Under the pieces are notes generated by a model. That model saw only the letters and a list, made by a program, of their open reading frames with translations, searched no databases and was not told the DNA's origin. A stretch of DNA of 64,000 bases from Aciduliprofundum sp. MAR08-339 (GTDB taxonomy: Archaea > Thermoplasmatota > Thermoplasmata > Thermoplasmatales > Aciduliprofundaceae), in assembly GCF_000327505.1 (NCBI RefSeq), contig NC_019942.1, forward strand, positions 930,001 through 994,000, given 5' to 3'. Positions 9,067-17,824 of the stretch are shown here, in pieces. Positions within the stretch are counted from its first letter, which is position 1. Each line of letters begins with the position of its first letter. The position numbers were made by a program, and so were the translations under genes.

Positions 9067-10002
9067 TTACCGCTTTTTATCGGAACTCGTAAAATTGTAT
9101 CTTTTAAAGTATACGTATAGAACTGCAATGTAAGTGCCCCATCCCAGCGGTAATTCGGCAAGGTGGCCCATGGTGGCCAGAGCAAAATCCATAAAAAGTA
9201 GCCAGAATGAGAGGGCACCCAGCATAAGGGTATGGATAATTTTCTGTGGTTGATTTACCTGAATAACGTAAAAAAGAATGGCGATAGGTATGCCTAAAAT
9301 TATCGGTACCTCTGGAGGAATGGAGGTATGGGGAATAAGCACGAATATTATGAACAACGCTGTTGAGTATGCTATCCCGAGGAGAAGGGCTTTTTTCTCA
9401 GAGATCTCAGGTGGTCCGGGCAGTTTGAATTTTGTCCCCATAATTATGAATGAGATGGCAAGCATTGCCGTCAGGGAATATGGGATTAATGGTGGATGAT
9501 AATTATCCAGAATCTGATTCATTACTATTCCCATGCCCAGGTACATTGATAGAAGTAATATGGCGCTTTTTCTCTCGAGTAAAGTTGTGTTTCTGAGTTC
9601 TGGAAACAAGAGTTCAAAAAGTATTATGGGTACCCATATGCTCATAAACGCATGAAAAACAGTGAGCCATGCTGCCCATACGGTGTTTATGCCCATAATT
9701 CTTCCGTATCTTCCAAGTATTCCAAGATCGGGCCATGCAGGATCAAACCAAGATTTTATAAACACACCCTCCTCTAAAATGCCATAGGCAAATCCCAGCA
9801 TCATGATTCCACCGGGAGTTTTGTTTTTTCGGACCCACAGTTCGCGAAACAGGAGTACTCCAGAGCCGTAAAACGCCCAGAGTGATGGAAACGATAATGG
9901 CTCAGAAATCAACTGATGTGGTGGGGTTGAACCGCTGAGTACCTCCGCAAAGAGTGGTGATAAAAGTGAAAGTATCAGTATGGCCTTGGTCTCTTTTTTC
10001 AC
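9067..10002 (-). CDS. Polytopic membrane protein of unknown function
   Basis: A 311-aa protein with about nine or ten hydrophobic segments. I do not recognise the family with confidence. The segment FAYGILEEGVF followed about 40 residues later by TVFHAFMSI places a Glu pair and a His inside helices. This is loosely like CPBP (CAAX/Abi) glutamic proteases, but spacing and the Arg of the classical motif do not fit well. The start is a GTG with no ribosome-binding site and a box A at 10023-10033, so it is probably leaderless. It is a single gene between isocitrate dehydrogenase and the sedolisin. Confidence 0.7.
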   Translation of the reverse strand: MKKETKAILILSLLSPLFAEVLSGSTPPHQLISEPLSFPSLWAFYGSGVLLFRELWVRKNKTPGGIMMLGFAYGILEEGVFIKSWFDPAWPDLGILGRYGRIMGINTVWAAWLTVFHAFMSIWVPIILFELLFPELRNTTLLERKSAILLLSMYLGMGIVMNQILDNYHPPLIPYSLTAMLAISFIIMGTKFKLPGPPEISEKKALLLGIAYSTALFIIFVLIPHTSIPPEVPIILGIPIAILFYVIQVNQPQKIIHTLMLGALSFWLLFMDFALATMGHLAELPLGWGTYIAVLYVYFKRYNFTSSDKKR

Positions 10003-10022
10003 AAAAGGATATGAATGGGAAG

Positions 10023-10033
10023 ATATTTAAAAT
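10023..10033 (-). promoter_or_regulatory. TATA-like box of the membrane protein gene
   Basis: Minus-strand TTTTAAATATC is centred 26 nt before the GTG start at 10002. Confidence 0.5.
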
Positions 10034-10043
10034 GTGTGAGAAA

Positions 10044-13000
10044 TTATTTTTTCCTCCTAAGAAGAAGCACTGCAATTGCCAGGAACGCTGTTAGTGCGAA
10101 GAAACTCAGTTCTGGTACTGCCTGCAGAGTTACATCTATCTGAAGATTTGTTGTGGTACTGCTCATCGTGCCTGAATTTGTTCCTTTCATTCCAGCAGTC
10201 TCTGCGTCCACATTTATGGTATCTCCTCCCATACAGTTATGGGTGTAAACTTCGTAATATCCATTGGTATCCGTTGTTGTTTGATAGGTTATACCCAGAG
10301 TTGTGTCATTTATCCAAACAGTTGCTCCGCTTACAGGATTGCCCGACGAATCCTTTACATAGCCGTAGATGTGATACTGTGGAATTCCCGCCTTAACCTG
10401 AATGTCGTCGAAGTAGAAACCGGGATAATTATGAACGGACTCATCGCTTTCAAAGTAGAAAATGAAGCGAACTTTATGACCAAGAAGATTTCTGTTCACT
10501 TTTGTATCATTTATTGCACTGGTGTTGAAGGTTTTAAGTACCCATCCTCCGGAGTTGCCTCCGAAAATATACGTGTCATTTAATCCCTGATCAGATGCAC
10601 ATATTCCGTCATACTGAGAAGCATTGTTGTTTGGATCAAGAAGCCACCATGTAGAGCCTGTGTTGTTTTCGAAGGCTATGGTTACTCCATCCCACATTCC
10701 GCTGGAATCGGCTTCAAGGTCATACCATGCATAGAATGAAAGAGTGACCCAAGATGCGTTTGTGAAATCCATCCAGGGTGTCATTAAAACCTGTACCTGT
10801 TCATCTACACCATAATATCCATTTAACACTGTGCCTATCAAATCACTTCCAGAGTGCGCAGATGTGGGTCCTACATTGCTGGGTGAACCCCACTGCCATA
10901 TGCTTGGTTCACTGTTTCCTGTGCTATAATTCCAAGCCACGGTGTGCCAGTTATATAGATACTGCCCGTTATCACTGGTCTCGAAATCATTTGTACCGTT
11001 GAGGGTGAAACTGTATATGCTACTCCATACGCTTGTTGTACCATTGGTCATATAAATCTTGAAATAATACCTGATTCCTGGGGTTAGATTTTCTATTGCC
11101 ACCTCGTGGTATATGCTCGCACTGCTCTCTTCCGGTGTCTGCATATTCATACGGTTCGGACCAATACCGTATTCTATGTAAGTTTTCACGCTCTCGGAAG
11201 TGGTGTAATTTATAACTGCATCCAGGTGAGAATAAATGTGTATTGCGGTGATATATATCGTTGCTACGGTTGTCGTTGTGGTAACACTATCACTCTTGCT
11301 TGAATTACCCTCACTAACTGCTGTAACTGTTACAGACTGAGAATCCCCATTGTTCGCGGTGCTTGGAGCGGTGACTGTTAGAGTAACATTTGTAGTTGCT
11401 CCTGCATTTAGTGTGACTGAATTTTCTGAAAGTGATGCAGACCACCCAGTTGCCACCGAAGATGTACTCAGATCAAAGGTATCTTGAAGAGTTCCAATGT
11501 TCTTCACCGTTATGGTGTATGTGGCGGAGCTGCCCGGCTGCACGGTGGCAGATGTTGGATTTACGGAGAGTGAAACACCATATCCATTTACAGTTATGGA
11601 GGTAAATGCGGAGTTGTTTGTCTCGTTTTTCTCTGCTATTATATTGTCTGGGTCTGCGTAGGCGATTAAAGTATGTGTTCCAACATGCCCGCTTGTATCC
11701 CACGCAATCTGCACGCTTGCGCTTGCCCCTGCTGCCAGCGTGCCCACCGAGACATTTCCAATATGTGTACTTTCAGACACATTGTCGTAGTAGAAGCCAA
11801 CATACACGTTGTTTGCATCCACATTACCCACATTCTTTACCGTTGCGTATATGGTAACACTCTTTCCTTCATCAACAGTACTTGCCGAAGTAGATATTGA
11901 TGTGATTGTAAGGTCCGGTGCATTTGCAGAATTTATCGTTAATGTGAGCTGCACACTCTGTGTTAAATTTCCCCAACGGCCTGTGGTGTGGTTGTATGAA
12001 TAGGCAGAGAAGGTTAGGGTATATGTACCTGTGGGTGTGGATGGTTGTGTGGCCACGTTCAAGGTGACCGATGCAGCAGTGCCATTACCGGCCGGATGCA
12101 CATATCCCACCGATGTGCTTGCAGTTGCACCAGAAGGTAGGCCACTCACCGTGAAATGTCCCACATCGCATGTCCACATGTATGGAAATGCCACATTTAT
12201 CGTGTAGGAGGCAGTCTGTCCCTGGGATATGGTGGCCGAGGATGTGGAAGCCCTGAGTACAAATCCAATATCGTGTACAAATTCCCAGGCATTTATAACT
12301 CCCCACCCTGATGCAAGGTCCCAGCCAGTGCGGGCATCGTAGGCAGTTTCTCCATTGTGGTACCCGCTGGGCGTTTCTGTTACATCAAAGAAGGGCGGTG
12401 AAGAACTGTACTTCCCGTTGTTGTAAAAATCATTTCCAAGCTGATATATTGTTGGCAGAAGATATCCAAATCCATGATTCGAAACCCCGTACTGCACACC
12501 GACATAAGCGGCCATCTCTGCAATCATTCCGGCAGTTACAGGACATGCTACTGAGGTACCAGCCACAGCACTCCACTGCAATCCGCTGCTGCTACTGGTG
12601 TAGATGAAGGTGTGATTACCCATCGCAGATATGTCCGCAGTGGCCCTTCCAGTGCTTCCCGTGTTACTTATTACACTCCCCACGAAATCCTTCTGGAACC
12701 AAGGTTCTGAATATGAAGAGCTCACACCGCTCTGCGTGCCCCAGTGATCTCCAGCACTATTTGTGCTTGAAATATCGTACCACACTATCTCACTGCTTCT
12801 GGGGTCAGTAAGGTTAGTATTGTAGCCCATTGTAGCTTCATCATCAAGAGTGGTAATATCATACCCATTGGGAAATGGTGTGGTGCCACCAACCGCTATA
12901 ACACCAAATGATGAATGAGCATCTGTGGAGGGATAACTAGGAGAATCAGTATCACCATCATCACCACTTGAAGCAAGGACTGTGACTCCCATTGCGTTCA

Positions 13001-14198
13001 GCGCTTTAATATCATTATCTGTTTCGGCAGGGCCAGAAGCATCTCCCCCACCCCATGAATTGCTCACGGCCACCAACTGAGCTGATGTATCAGATGCAAG
13101 TGTATTTGCTATATAATCGTATTCATTGTCCGGAAAATTACTTTCAGATGGTCCCCCACTACTTCCTCCTGGACCATAGACACAGTAAGCATCCACACCT
13201 GGCGCCAGTGTTCCTACCATTTCGAGATCAAGTTCATTCTCCACGGACACCTGACCATCAGTATTACTCCCCGGAGCTACTGTTCCGCTTGTGCCATGGT
13301 AATGGACTGTGGAATTCACACCGAGATTTTGAATCCAGGAGGGAATCACATGAGCATAGTAATAACCTACTGCACTCGGATCAAAGGGCGCGTATTGATT
13401 TCCACTGCTATCGGCACCCTCCCAGAGAACAGTAGCCACGCGGAGTCCGGTAGCAAATATGTGCTTACTGCTTTCCGTCCCTGAAGCGGAATCATTATAC
13501 AACTCATAAACATGGTACATTCTGGCAACATCTGCTCCAGTGAGATAATCTATACCGGAGGAGGATTTGAAATAGTTGAGATGATAGGCTGTGGCATTGT
13601 TGAGTCCATCAATTCCAAATATGTATGGTATGAAATTACTTGGAAATTCTATGGGTTTTGATATGGCAAAATACTCTTTTCTTAGATGCTTTCCATCTCC
13701 TCTATAAATGCCAAACTGGGTGTGAAATACTCTCTGTATTTTTCCCATGGTATCGTATATAGTTATTGAATTCCTGAGGGGATATGTATACTGAATGTGT
13801 AACCCTTCCTTTTTCAACCATTTTAAAATTGAGTTGTAAACTATCTTGGAGGGGGCATATCTATTTTTGAATTCTTTCCAAGAGAGAAAATGGTGATATT
13901 GAGGGGATCTTGGATTGTTTATGAGCCATAATGTCTTGTTCAGATCATCATCGTTTCTCCATTTGAGGGCTATGGTCACATATATTTTATGCCCAGAATT
14001 TGGAGATCCTATGTAATTTTCAGGTTTTGCTAGATTTGCATTAAACCCTTTTGTGTAGATAACCATTTTTCCGGGGGATATTTCTCTCCTGCTGTTCAAC
14101 ATCTGTGGATTATTGACCGATGTGGCTATATTCACAATGACCAGTAACAGGATAATGGCAAATACGAACAATCTTTTCTTCCCACCCAACAAACCCAT
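10044..14198 (-). CDS. Secreted multidomain sedolisin (S53) acid protease
   Basis: A very large (1384 aa) extracellular protease. Order: N-terminal hydrophobic signal (about 8-28); pro-kumamolisin activation domain (about 50-200); S53 catalytic domain (about 210-650); a CARDB-like domain (about 765-865); an NEW3-like beta domain (about 870-965); a fibronectin-III-like part; a MAM/lectin-like beta sandwich ending FYFDDIQV; a carboxypeptidase-regulatory-like domain (GYVKDSSGNPVSGATV); and a C-terminal VPEL, hydrophobic helix, RRKK tail. Catalytic residues: E320 and D324 in VENELD, S549 in AGTSVACP, with SGDDGD for the oxyanion Asp. The ATG at 14198 follows GGTGATT; the GTG at 14207 overlaps that site. 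S53 enzymes work at acidic pH, so it probably feeds peptides to the cell and stays on the surface. Confidence 0.9.
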   Translation of the reverse strand: MGLLGGKKRLFVFAIILLLVIVNIATSVNNPQMLNSRREISPGKMVIYTKGFNANLAKPENYIGSPNSGHKIYVTIALKWRNDDDLNKTLWLINNPRSPQYHHFLSWKEFKNRYAPSKIVYNSILKWLKKEGLHIQYTYPLRNSITIYDTMGKIQRVFHTQFGIYRGDGKHLRKEYFAISKPIEFPSNFIPYIFGIDGLNNATAYHLNYFKSSSGIDYLTGADVARMYHVYELYNDSASGTESSKHIFATGLRVATVLWEGADSSGNQYAPFDPSAVGYYYAHVIPSWIQNLGVNSTVHYHGTSGTVAPGSNTDGQVSVENELDLEMVGTLAPGVDAYCVYGPGGSSGGPSESNFPDNEYDYIANTLASDTSAQLVAVSNSWGGGDASGPAETDNDIKALNAMGVTVLASSGDDGDTDSPSYPSTDAHSSFGVIAVGGTTPFPNGYDITTLDDEATMGYNTNLTDPRSSEIVWYDISSTNSAGDHWGTQSGVSSSYSEPWFQKDFVGSVISNTGSTGRATADISAMGNHTFIYTSSSSGLQWSAVAGTSVACPVTAGMIAEMAAYVGVQYGVSNHGFGYLLPTIYQLGNDFYNNGKYSSSPPFFDVTETPSGYHNGETAYDARTGWDLASGWGVINAWEFVHDIGFVLRASTSSATISQGQTASYTINVAFPYMWTCDVGHFTVSGLPSGATASTSVGYVHPAGNGTAASVTLNVATQPSTPTGTYTLTFSAYSYNHTTGRWGNLTQSVQLTLTINSANAPDLTITSISTSASTVDEGKSVTIYATVKNVGNVDANNVYVGFYYDNVSESTHIGNVSVGTLAAGASASVQIAWDTSGHVGTHTLIAYADPDNIIAEKNETNNSAFTSITVNGYGVSLSVNPTSATVQPGSSATYTITVKNIGTLQDTFDLSTSSVATGWSASLSENSVTLNAGATTNVTLTVTAPSTANNGDSQSVTVTAVSEGNSSKSDSVTTTTTVATIYITAIHIYSHLDAVINYTTSESVKTYIEYGIGPNRMNMQTPEESSASIYHEVAIENLTPGIRYYFKIYMTNGTTSVWSSIYSFTLNGTNDFETSDNGQYLYNWHTVAWNYSTGNSEPSIWQWGSPSNVGPTSAHSGSDLIGTVLNGYYGVDEQVQVLMTPWMDFTNASWVTLSFYAWYDLEADSSGMWDGVTIAFENNTGSTWWLLDPNNNASQYDGICASDQGLNDTYIFGGNSGGWVLKTFNTSAINDTKVNRNLLGHKVRFIFYFESDESVHNYPGFYFDDIQVKAGIPQYHIYGYVKDSSGNPVSGATVWINDTTLGITYQTTTDTNGYYEVYTHNCMGGDTINVDAETAGMKGTNSGTMSSTTTNLQIDVTLQAVPELSFFALTAFLAIAVLLLRRKK

Positions 14199-14233
14199 AT
14201 GAATCACCTTATAAACCTAATAAATGAAAGAGT

Positions 14234-14248
14234 CTTATTAATAACTTT
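14234..14248 (-). promoter_or_regulatory. TATA-like box of the sedolisin gene
   Basis: Minus-strand AAAGTTATTAATAAG. It predicts a start site about 15-17 nt before the ATG at 14198, leaving room for the GGTGATT ribosome-binding site. Confidence 0.5.
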
Positions 14249-14261
14249 CGCAACCAAAAAA

Positions 14262-14271
14262 GGTTTAATAG
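14262..14271 (+). promoter_or_regulatory. TATA-like box of HMG-CoA reductase
   Basis: GGTTTAATAG is centred 27 nt before the ATG at 14293, with an A-rich BRE-like stretch before it. A leaderless transcript is expected. Confidence 0.5.
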
Positions 14272-14292
14272 AGAACAGCCAATAACCTATCT

Positions 14293-15558
14293 ATGAAATC
14301 CTCGCGCATATCCGGATTCTACAAGTTGCCTGTGGAAGAGCGCCTTAGAATTGTAAAGGAATTCGCAGATCTAAGTGATGATGAGACGAACTTTCTTCTG
14401 AATGGGCACCTTCCCCTGGACCTGGCGGACAGGATGATTGAGAATGTGATAGGCATGACTGAGCTTCCAATGGGCATAGCCACGAATTTTCTAATCAACG
14501 GAAAGGACTATATCATTCCTATGGCCATTGAGGAGCCGAGCGTTGTGGCCGCTGCGAGCCACGCGGCGAAGCTTGCGAGACCCGGAGGCGGATTCTTCAC
14601 GTCCTCCACAGAACCAATAATGATCTCTCAGATTCAGGTTGTGGGACTTGAGAATCCGCACTTTGCGAAGATGCAGGTTCTTGAGCATAAAGAGGAGTTG
14701 ATGCGCATAGCGAATGAGCAGGATCCCGTGCTTGTTAAAGTGGGCGGCGGGTGCAGGGACATTACCGCGAGGGTTCTTGACTCAAAGATGGGCCCGATGC
14801 TCATTATCCATATTCATGTGGATGTCAGAGATGCCATGGGTGCAAATGCAGTGAACACCATGGCAGAAGCTCTGGCTCCGTACATAGAGGACATAACTGG
14901 TGGAAAGGTGTACCTCAGGATTCTAAGCAACCTCGCAATATATCGCCTTGCAAGGGCGAGGGCAGTGTGGAAAAAAGAGGTAATTGGAGAGGATACGGTG
15001 AAGGGCATACTCTACGCTTACGAGTTTGCACGTGTGGATCCGTTCAGAGCTGCCACGCACAACAAGGGCATAATGAACGGCATTGATGCTGTTCTGATCG
15101 CCACGAGCAACGACTGGCGTGCGGTGGAGGCGGGAGCGCATGCGTACGCTGCAATGAACGGAACTTACACTAGCATGAGCCACTACGAGATGGACTCAGA
15201 GGGAAATCTTGTGGGGAGCATTGAGATACCCATCGCTGTGGGAACAATTGGCGGCGCAACGAGCACGCACCCCAAGGCCAAGATTGCAAGGAAGATATTG
15301 GGAGTTAAAGGCGCGAGAGAGTTCTCCGAGGTTCTTGCCGCGGTGGGCTTAGCGCAGAACTTTGCAGCGCTGCGAGCCCTCGCCACGGAAGGAATTCAGA
15401 GGGGGCATATGAGCCTGCATGCGAGGAACATTGCTGTCATGGCCGGTGCAAAGGGAGAGGAGATTGACATCGTCGCCGAGAAGCTTGTGGAAGAGAGAAA
15501 GGTACGAGTGGATAGAGCGAGGGAGATACTGGAGGAACTGAGAAAAAATGAACATTGA
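14293..15558 (+). CDS. Hydroxymethylglutaryl-CoA reductase, class II
   Basis: Catalyses HMG-CoA to mevalonate, the committing step for archaeal isoprenoid lipids. The protein is 421 aa. Catalytic residues are visible: Glu in IEEPSVVAAASHAAK, Lys in NKGIMNGID, Asp in the same block, and His in GHMSLHARNIAVMAG near the C-terminus. The GIMNGIDAVLIATSNDWRAVEAGAHAYA block is that of class II enzymes (Pseudomonas mevalonii, Archaeoglobus, Thermoplasmata), not of the class I enzymes of most archaea. The Nudix gene overlaps its 3' end by 11 nt, so the two are co-transcribed. Confidence 0.93.
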   Translation: MKSSRISGFYKLPVEERLRIVKEFADLSDDETNFLLNGHLPLDLADRMIENVIGMTELPMGIATNFLINGKDYIIPMAIEEPSVVAAASHAAKLARPGGGFFTSSTEPIMISQIQVVGLENPHFAKMQVLEHKEELMRIANEQDPVLVKVGGGCRDITARVLDSKMGPMLIIHIHVDVRDAMGANAVNTMAEALAPYIEDITGGKVYLRILSNLAIYRLARARAVWKKEVIGEDTVKGILYAYEFARVDPFRAATHNKGIMNGIDAVLIATSNDWRAVEAGAHAYAAMNGTYTSMSHYEMDSEGNLVGSIEIPIAVGTIGGATSTHPKAKIARKILGVKGAREFSEVLAAVGLAQNFAALRALATEGIQRGHMSLHARNIAVMAGAKGEEIDIVAEKLVEERKVRVDRAREILEELRKNEH

Positions 15559-16078
15559 GAGGAGTGAGATCGTTTTTAAAGGCAATTTCCTACGTATTAG
15601 AAGGGACTACAATGGAAATGCAATATGGGAAAGTGTTGAAATTGGAAAGCATACGAAAACTGCGGTGGTGATTGCACTCACGGAAAATAAAGAAATCCTG
15701 CTGGAGAAGCATTACAGGTTTCCTTTGAACATGTATGTTATTGAACTTCCAGCGGGACTGGTTGACGATGAGGATCCTGAGGAATGCGCCCGACGGGAAC
15801 TTTTAGAGGAAACAGGGTATAGGGCAGAGGAACTGGTTTTCCTTTTCAAGGGGGTGATCTGTCAGGGCCTCACAAGAATGGAAGCCTACTATTTTTACGC
15901 ACCCGATGTGAAAATGGCTGCAAGGCAAAATCTTGAGCCTACGGAGGAGATAGAGGTGATAAAAGTTCCATTGGTACATGTGGATGAGTATCTCTTTTCT
16001 CTTCCGGAGGATCTTATTCTTGGAGCCAACGTGCTAAGTGGGATTTACGCCTTGAAAAGATATCTTGGAAAGTGTTAA
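15548..16078 (+). CDS. Nudix hydrolase, ADP-ribose pyrophosphatase-like
   Basis: A 176-aa hydrolase of nucleoside diphosphate derivatives, most like ADP-ribose pyrophosphatases (ELPAGLVDDEDPEECARRELLEETGY). The Nudix box keeps RELLEETG, but the first loop is one residue shorter than the G-x5-E consensus. Upstream beta strands (TAVVIALTENKEILLEKHYRFPLN) match the ADPRase subgroup. It overlaps the HMG-CoA reductase stop. The exact substrate cannot be read; housekeeping removal of ADP-ribose or a related metabolite is likely. Confidence 0.85.
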   Translation: MNIERSEIVFKGNFLRIRRDYNGNAIWESVEIGKHTKTAVVIALTENKEILLEKHYRFPLNMYVIELPAGLVDDEDPEECARRELLEETGYRAEELVFLFKGVICQGLTRMEAYYFYAPDVKMAARQNLEPTEEIEVIKVPLVHVDEYLFSLPEDLILGANVLSGIYALKRYLGKC

Positions 16079-16087
16079 ATTGTATAA

Positions 16088-16861
16088 ATGCTTGGACTGC
16101 TCATGGGAGATGCGCTGAAATACTTCAACAGGGAAAATTACCGCAGGGCTCTTGAACTTTTTCTCGATGAGTTGGAAAACTCCACAAACAGGGAAGAAAT
16201 CGCCTACAATGCTAATCTTGCAGGGCTATGTGTTTATTTTCTCCATTATCCAAGAGAGTCCCTTAAGTATTTTCAGGTGGCCCTTGACAACACTGATGGT
16301 ATCGAGAATCAAAAAGTCCAGGAAAATGTTGAGGAGGTCAAAAGGTTCATTGAGCGGGTTGAGAACGATATTGAAGAACTTGAGAGTAAGCTTGAAGTTG
16401 AGGAGGATAAGAAGCAGAGGGGCATAATTTTGAGCAATCTTGGTCTCTTACATTATTTTTTGGGTATGAGGGAGGAGGCCGAGAAAAATTTTGGGGAGGC
16501 GGAGATAATATTTCGTAATCTGAGGGATAACGTGGCCCTTGGTGCAGTGTATTCGAATTTTGCCTTGCTTTATGATGACATGAGACAGCTGGACTATCTT
16601 TATAGAGCCCTTGACCTGTTTGAGAAGGAGGGACATATAAGGGCTCAGGTTGAGACGCTTTATCATCTCGCCATGTACTACCTTGAAGATGACTATGTTG
16701 ATGAGGCTCTTCACTTCATCAAAAAGGCATTATCCATGCTTGAAAAAGTCGGAGACGATGAACTGAAGAAAAAGATCTATGAGGTGGCTGCAGACATATA
16801 CATGGAGAAGGGAGATGTGGAAAAGGCCTTGAAATTCACCGAGAGTGCATCCAATTTATAA
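16088..16861 (+). CDS. TPR-repeat protein
   Basis: A 257-aa all-helical protein made of tetratricopeptide-type repeats (MGDALKYFNRENYRRALELFLDEL; ILSNLGLLHYFLGMREEAEKNF; ALYHLAMYY..DEALHFIKKAL). There is an acidic, coiled-coil-like helix near residues 75-120. No enzymatic domain or membrane segment is seen. TPRs bind other proteins; the partner is unknown. It starts 9 nt after the Nudix stop, so it is probably in the HMG-CoA reductase operon, and it overlaps the convergent DUF2240 gene by 6 nt. Confidence 0.8.
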   Translation: MLGLLMGDALKYFNRENYRRALELFLDELENSTNREEIAYNANLAGLCVYFLHYPRESLKYFQVALDNTDGIENQKVQENVEEVKRFIERVENDIEELESKLEVEEDKKQRGIILSNLGLLHYFLGMREEAEKNFGEAEIIFRNLRDNVALGAVYSNFALLYDDMRQLDYLYRALDLFEKEGHIRAQVETLYHLAMYYLEDDYVDEALHFIKKALSMLEKVGDDELKKKIYEVAADIYMEKGDVEKALKFTESASNL

Positions 16862-17323
16862 TTCCATTATCCTTTTCTCTACCTCCTGGTAGAATTCAGA
16901 GCAGTCCATCTCGTTTTCCTTGCAGTAAATTAGGGCTGCCACTTCAATGCTCACATACTTCATTCTGTTTTTGATTTCGTTTATTTCCATAAGTATATCC
17001 CTTCTGCTCCTCTTGAGGTTGAATGTGAGATGATCCATTATCCTTGTGAAAATGTCCGGTTTTGTGAAATACTTGGCAACATCCTCCTCGGTAACCTTGA
17101 AATCAAGAGGCAGGATCAATCCCTTCATCTCAAAGGTCGGCTCATAGTGCTCATTCTTCCTCTCAATGAGATGAGTATCCACGGCAACCTTGAACAGTGC
17201 CCGTGCAGAATTTGGAGAGACCCACTTCATATCGTAGGACAGGGTGTTTACAAAGTCCTCCTCCTTTATTTCCCTTCCCTTTCTCTTCACCACGAATGCA
17301 ACTACCCTCTTCAGATCCTCCAT
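16856..17323 (-). CDS. DUF2240-family archaeal protein
   Basis: About 155 aa, soluble, mixed charge. The N-terminal half (VVAFVVKRKGREIKEEDFVNTLSYDMKWVSPNSARALFKVAVDTHLIERKN) reads like a winged-helix domain, as in the archaeal family DUF2240, whose function is not known to me. A helical C-terminus follows. The ATG at 17323 comes after GGAGGTGA; a TTG two codons upstream is less likely. It overlaps the end of the upstream gene (17311), so the two are translationally coupled. Confidence 0.72.
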   Translation of the reverse strand: MEDLKRVVAFVVKRKGREIKEEDFVNTLSYDMKWVSPNSARALFKVAVDTHLIERKNEHYEPTFEMKGLILPLDFKVTEEDVAKYFTKPDIFTRIMDHLTFNLKRSRRDILMEINEIKNRMKYVSIEVAALIYCKENEMDCSEFYQEVEKRIMEL

Positions 17324-17766
17324 GGGCAAATTTCACCTCCTTTTAGCACATAGGTATTGGCATGCACAAGTGGGGCCATGCGCACGGAGGTTATAACCTC
17401 TTTGCCTCCCATGCTCAGAAATCTCCCGATATCCTCAATATTGTATGATTTTAAAACTGTATTCTCAGTGAGTTCTATCGCCCTTGTTATCTCCTTCCAC
17501 CTTGTGAAATAGGGTGTGATCACTGCCTTGTTGCCTCCAATCACGAGCACATCCATAACATCGTAGTGCCTTCTTGGAGCGGCATCTATCCACATCTCAA
17601 AGAGTCCCGATAACTCATCGTAGACCTTGAAGTTAATCTCCCCACCATTGTGGGAGTCCACGTCTATGAGATAGAGCAAATCTTCATCGAAGGATTCCAC
17701 GAAATCATCAATTCTCTTTCCGTCAATTTTCCCATGAACTACTGCATGCATTTTCAAGCATTTCAC
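17311..17766 (-). CDS. Unknown soluble protein, weakly HisA-like
   Basis: About 150 aa. No family recognised with confidence. The stretch LLYLIDVDSHNGGEINFKVYDEL..MWIDAAPRRHYDV resembles the middle strands of HisA-like TIM barrels (iDlDai / vDaGir). If related, it would be only about half a barrel. Start choice is uncertain: a GTG at 17766 or the ATG at 17751. Coupled by overlap to the DUF2240 gene; both lie opposite to ThiL. Codon use looks like the neighbours. Confidence 0.6.
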   Translation of the reverse strand: MKCLKMHAVVHGKIDGKRIDDFVESFDEDLLYLIDVDSHNGGEINFKVYDELSGLFEMWIDAAPRRHYDVMDVLVIGGNKAVITPYFTRWKEITRAIELTENTVLKSYNIEDIGRFLSMGGKEVITSVRMAPLVHANTYVLKGGEICPWRI

Positions 17767-17824
17767 GGGGAAGTATGTTTGTATGGAGTAAAAACTTTAT
17801 CGTTGCAAGGGCATGCATAGGGTG

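Noticed and set aside
9067-10002. CPBP (CAAX/Abi) protease
   Set aside because: The Glu pair and the His are present in helices, but the Arg of EExxxR and the FxxxH spacing are absent; left as unknown.
10076-13435. Several plus-strand frames of 60-130 aa across the sedolisin gene
   Set aside because: All are antisense to a continuous, well-supported 1384-aa protein.
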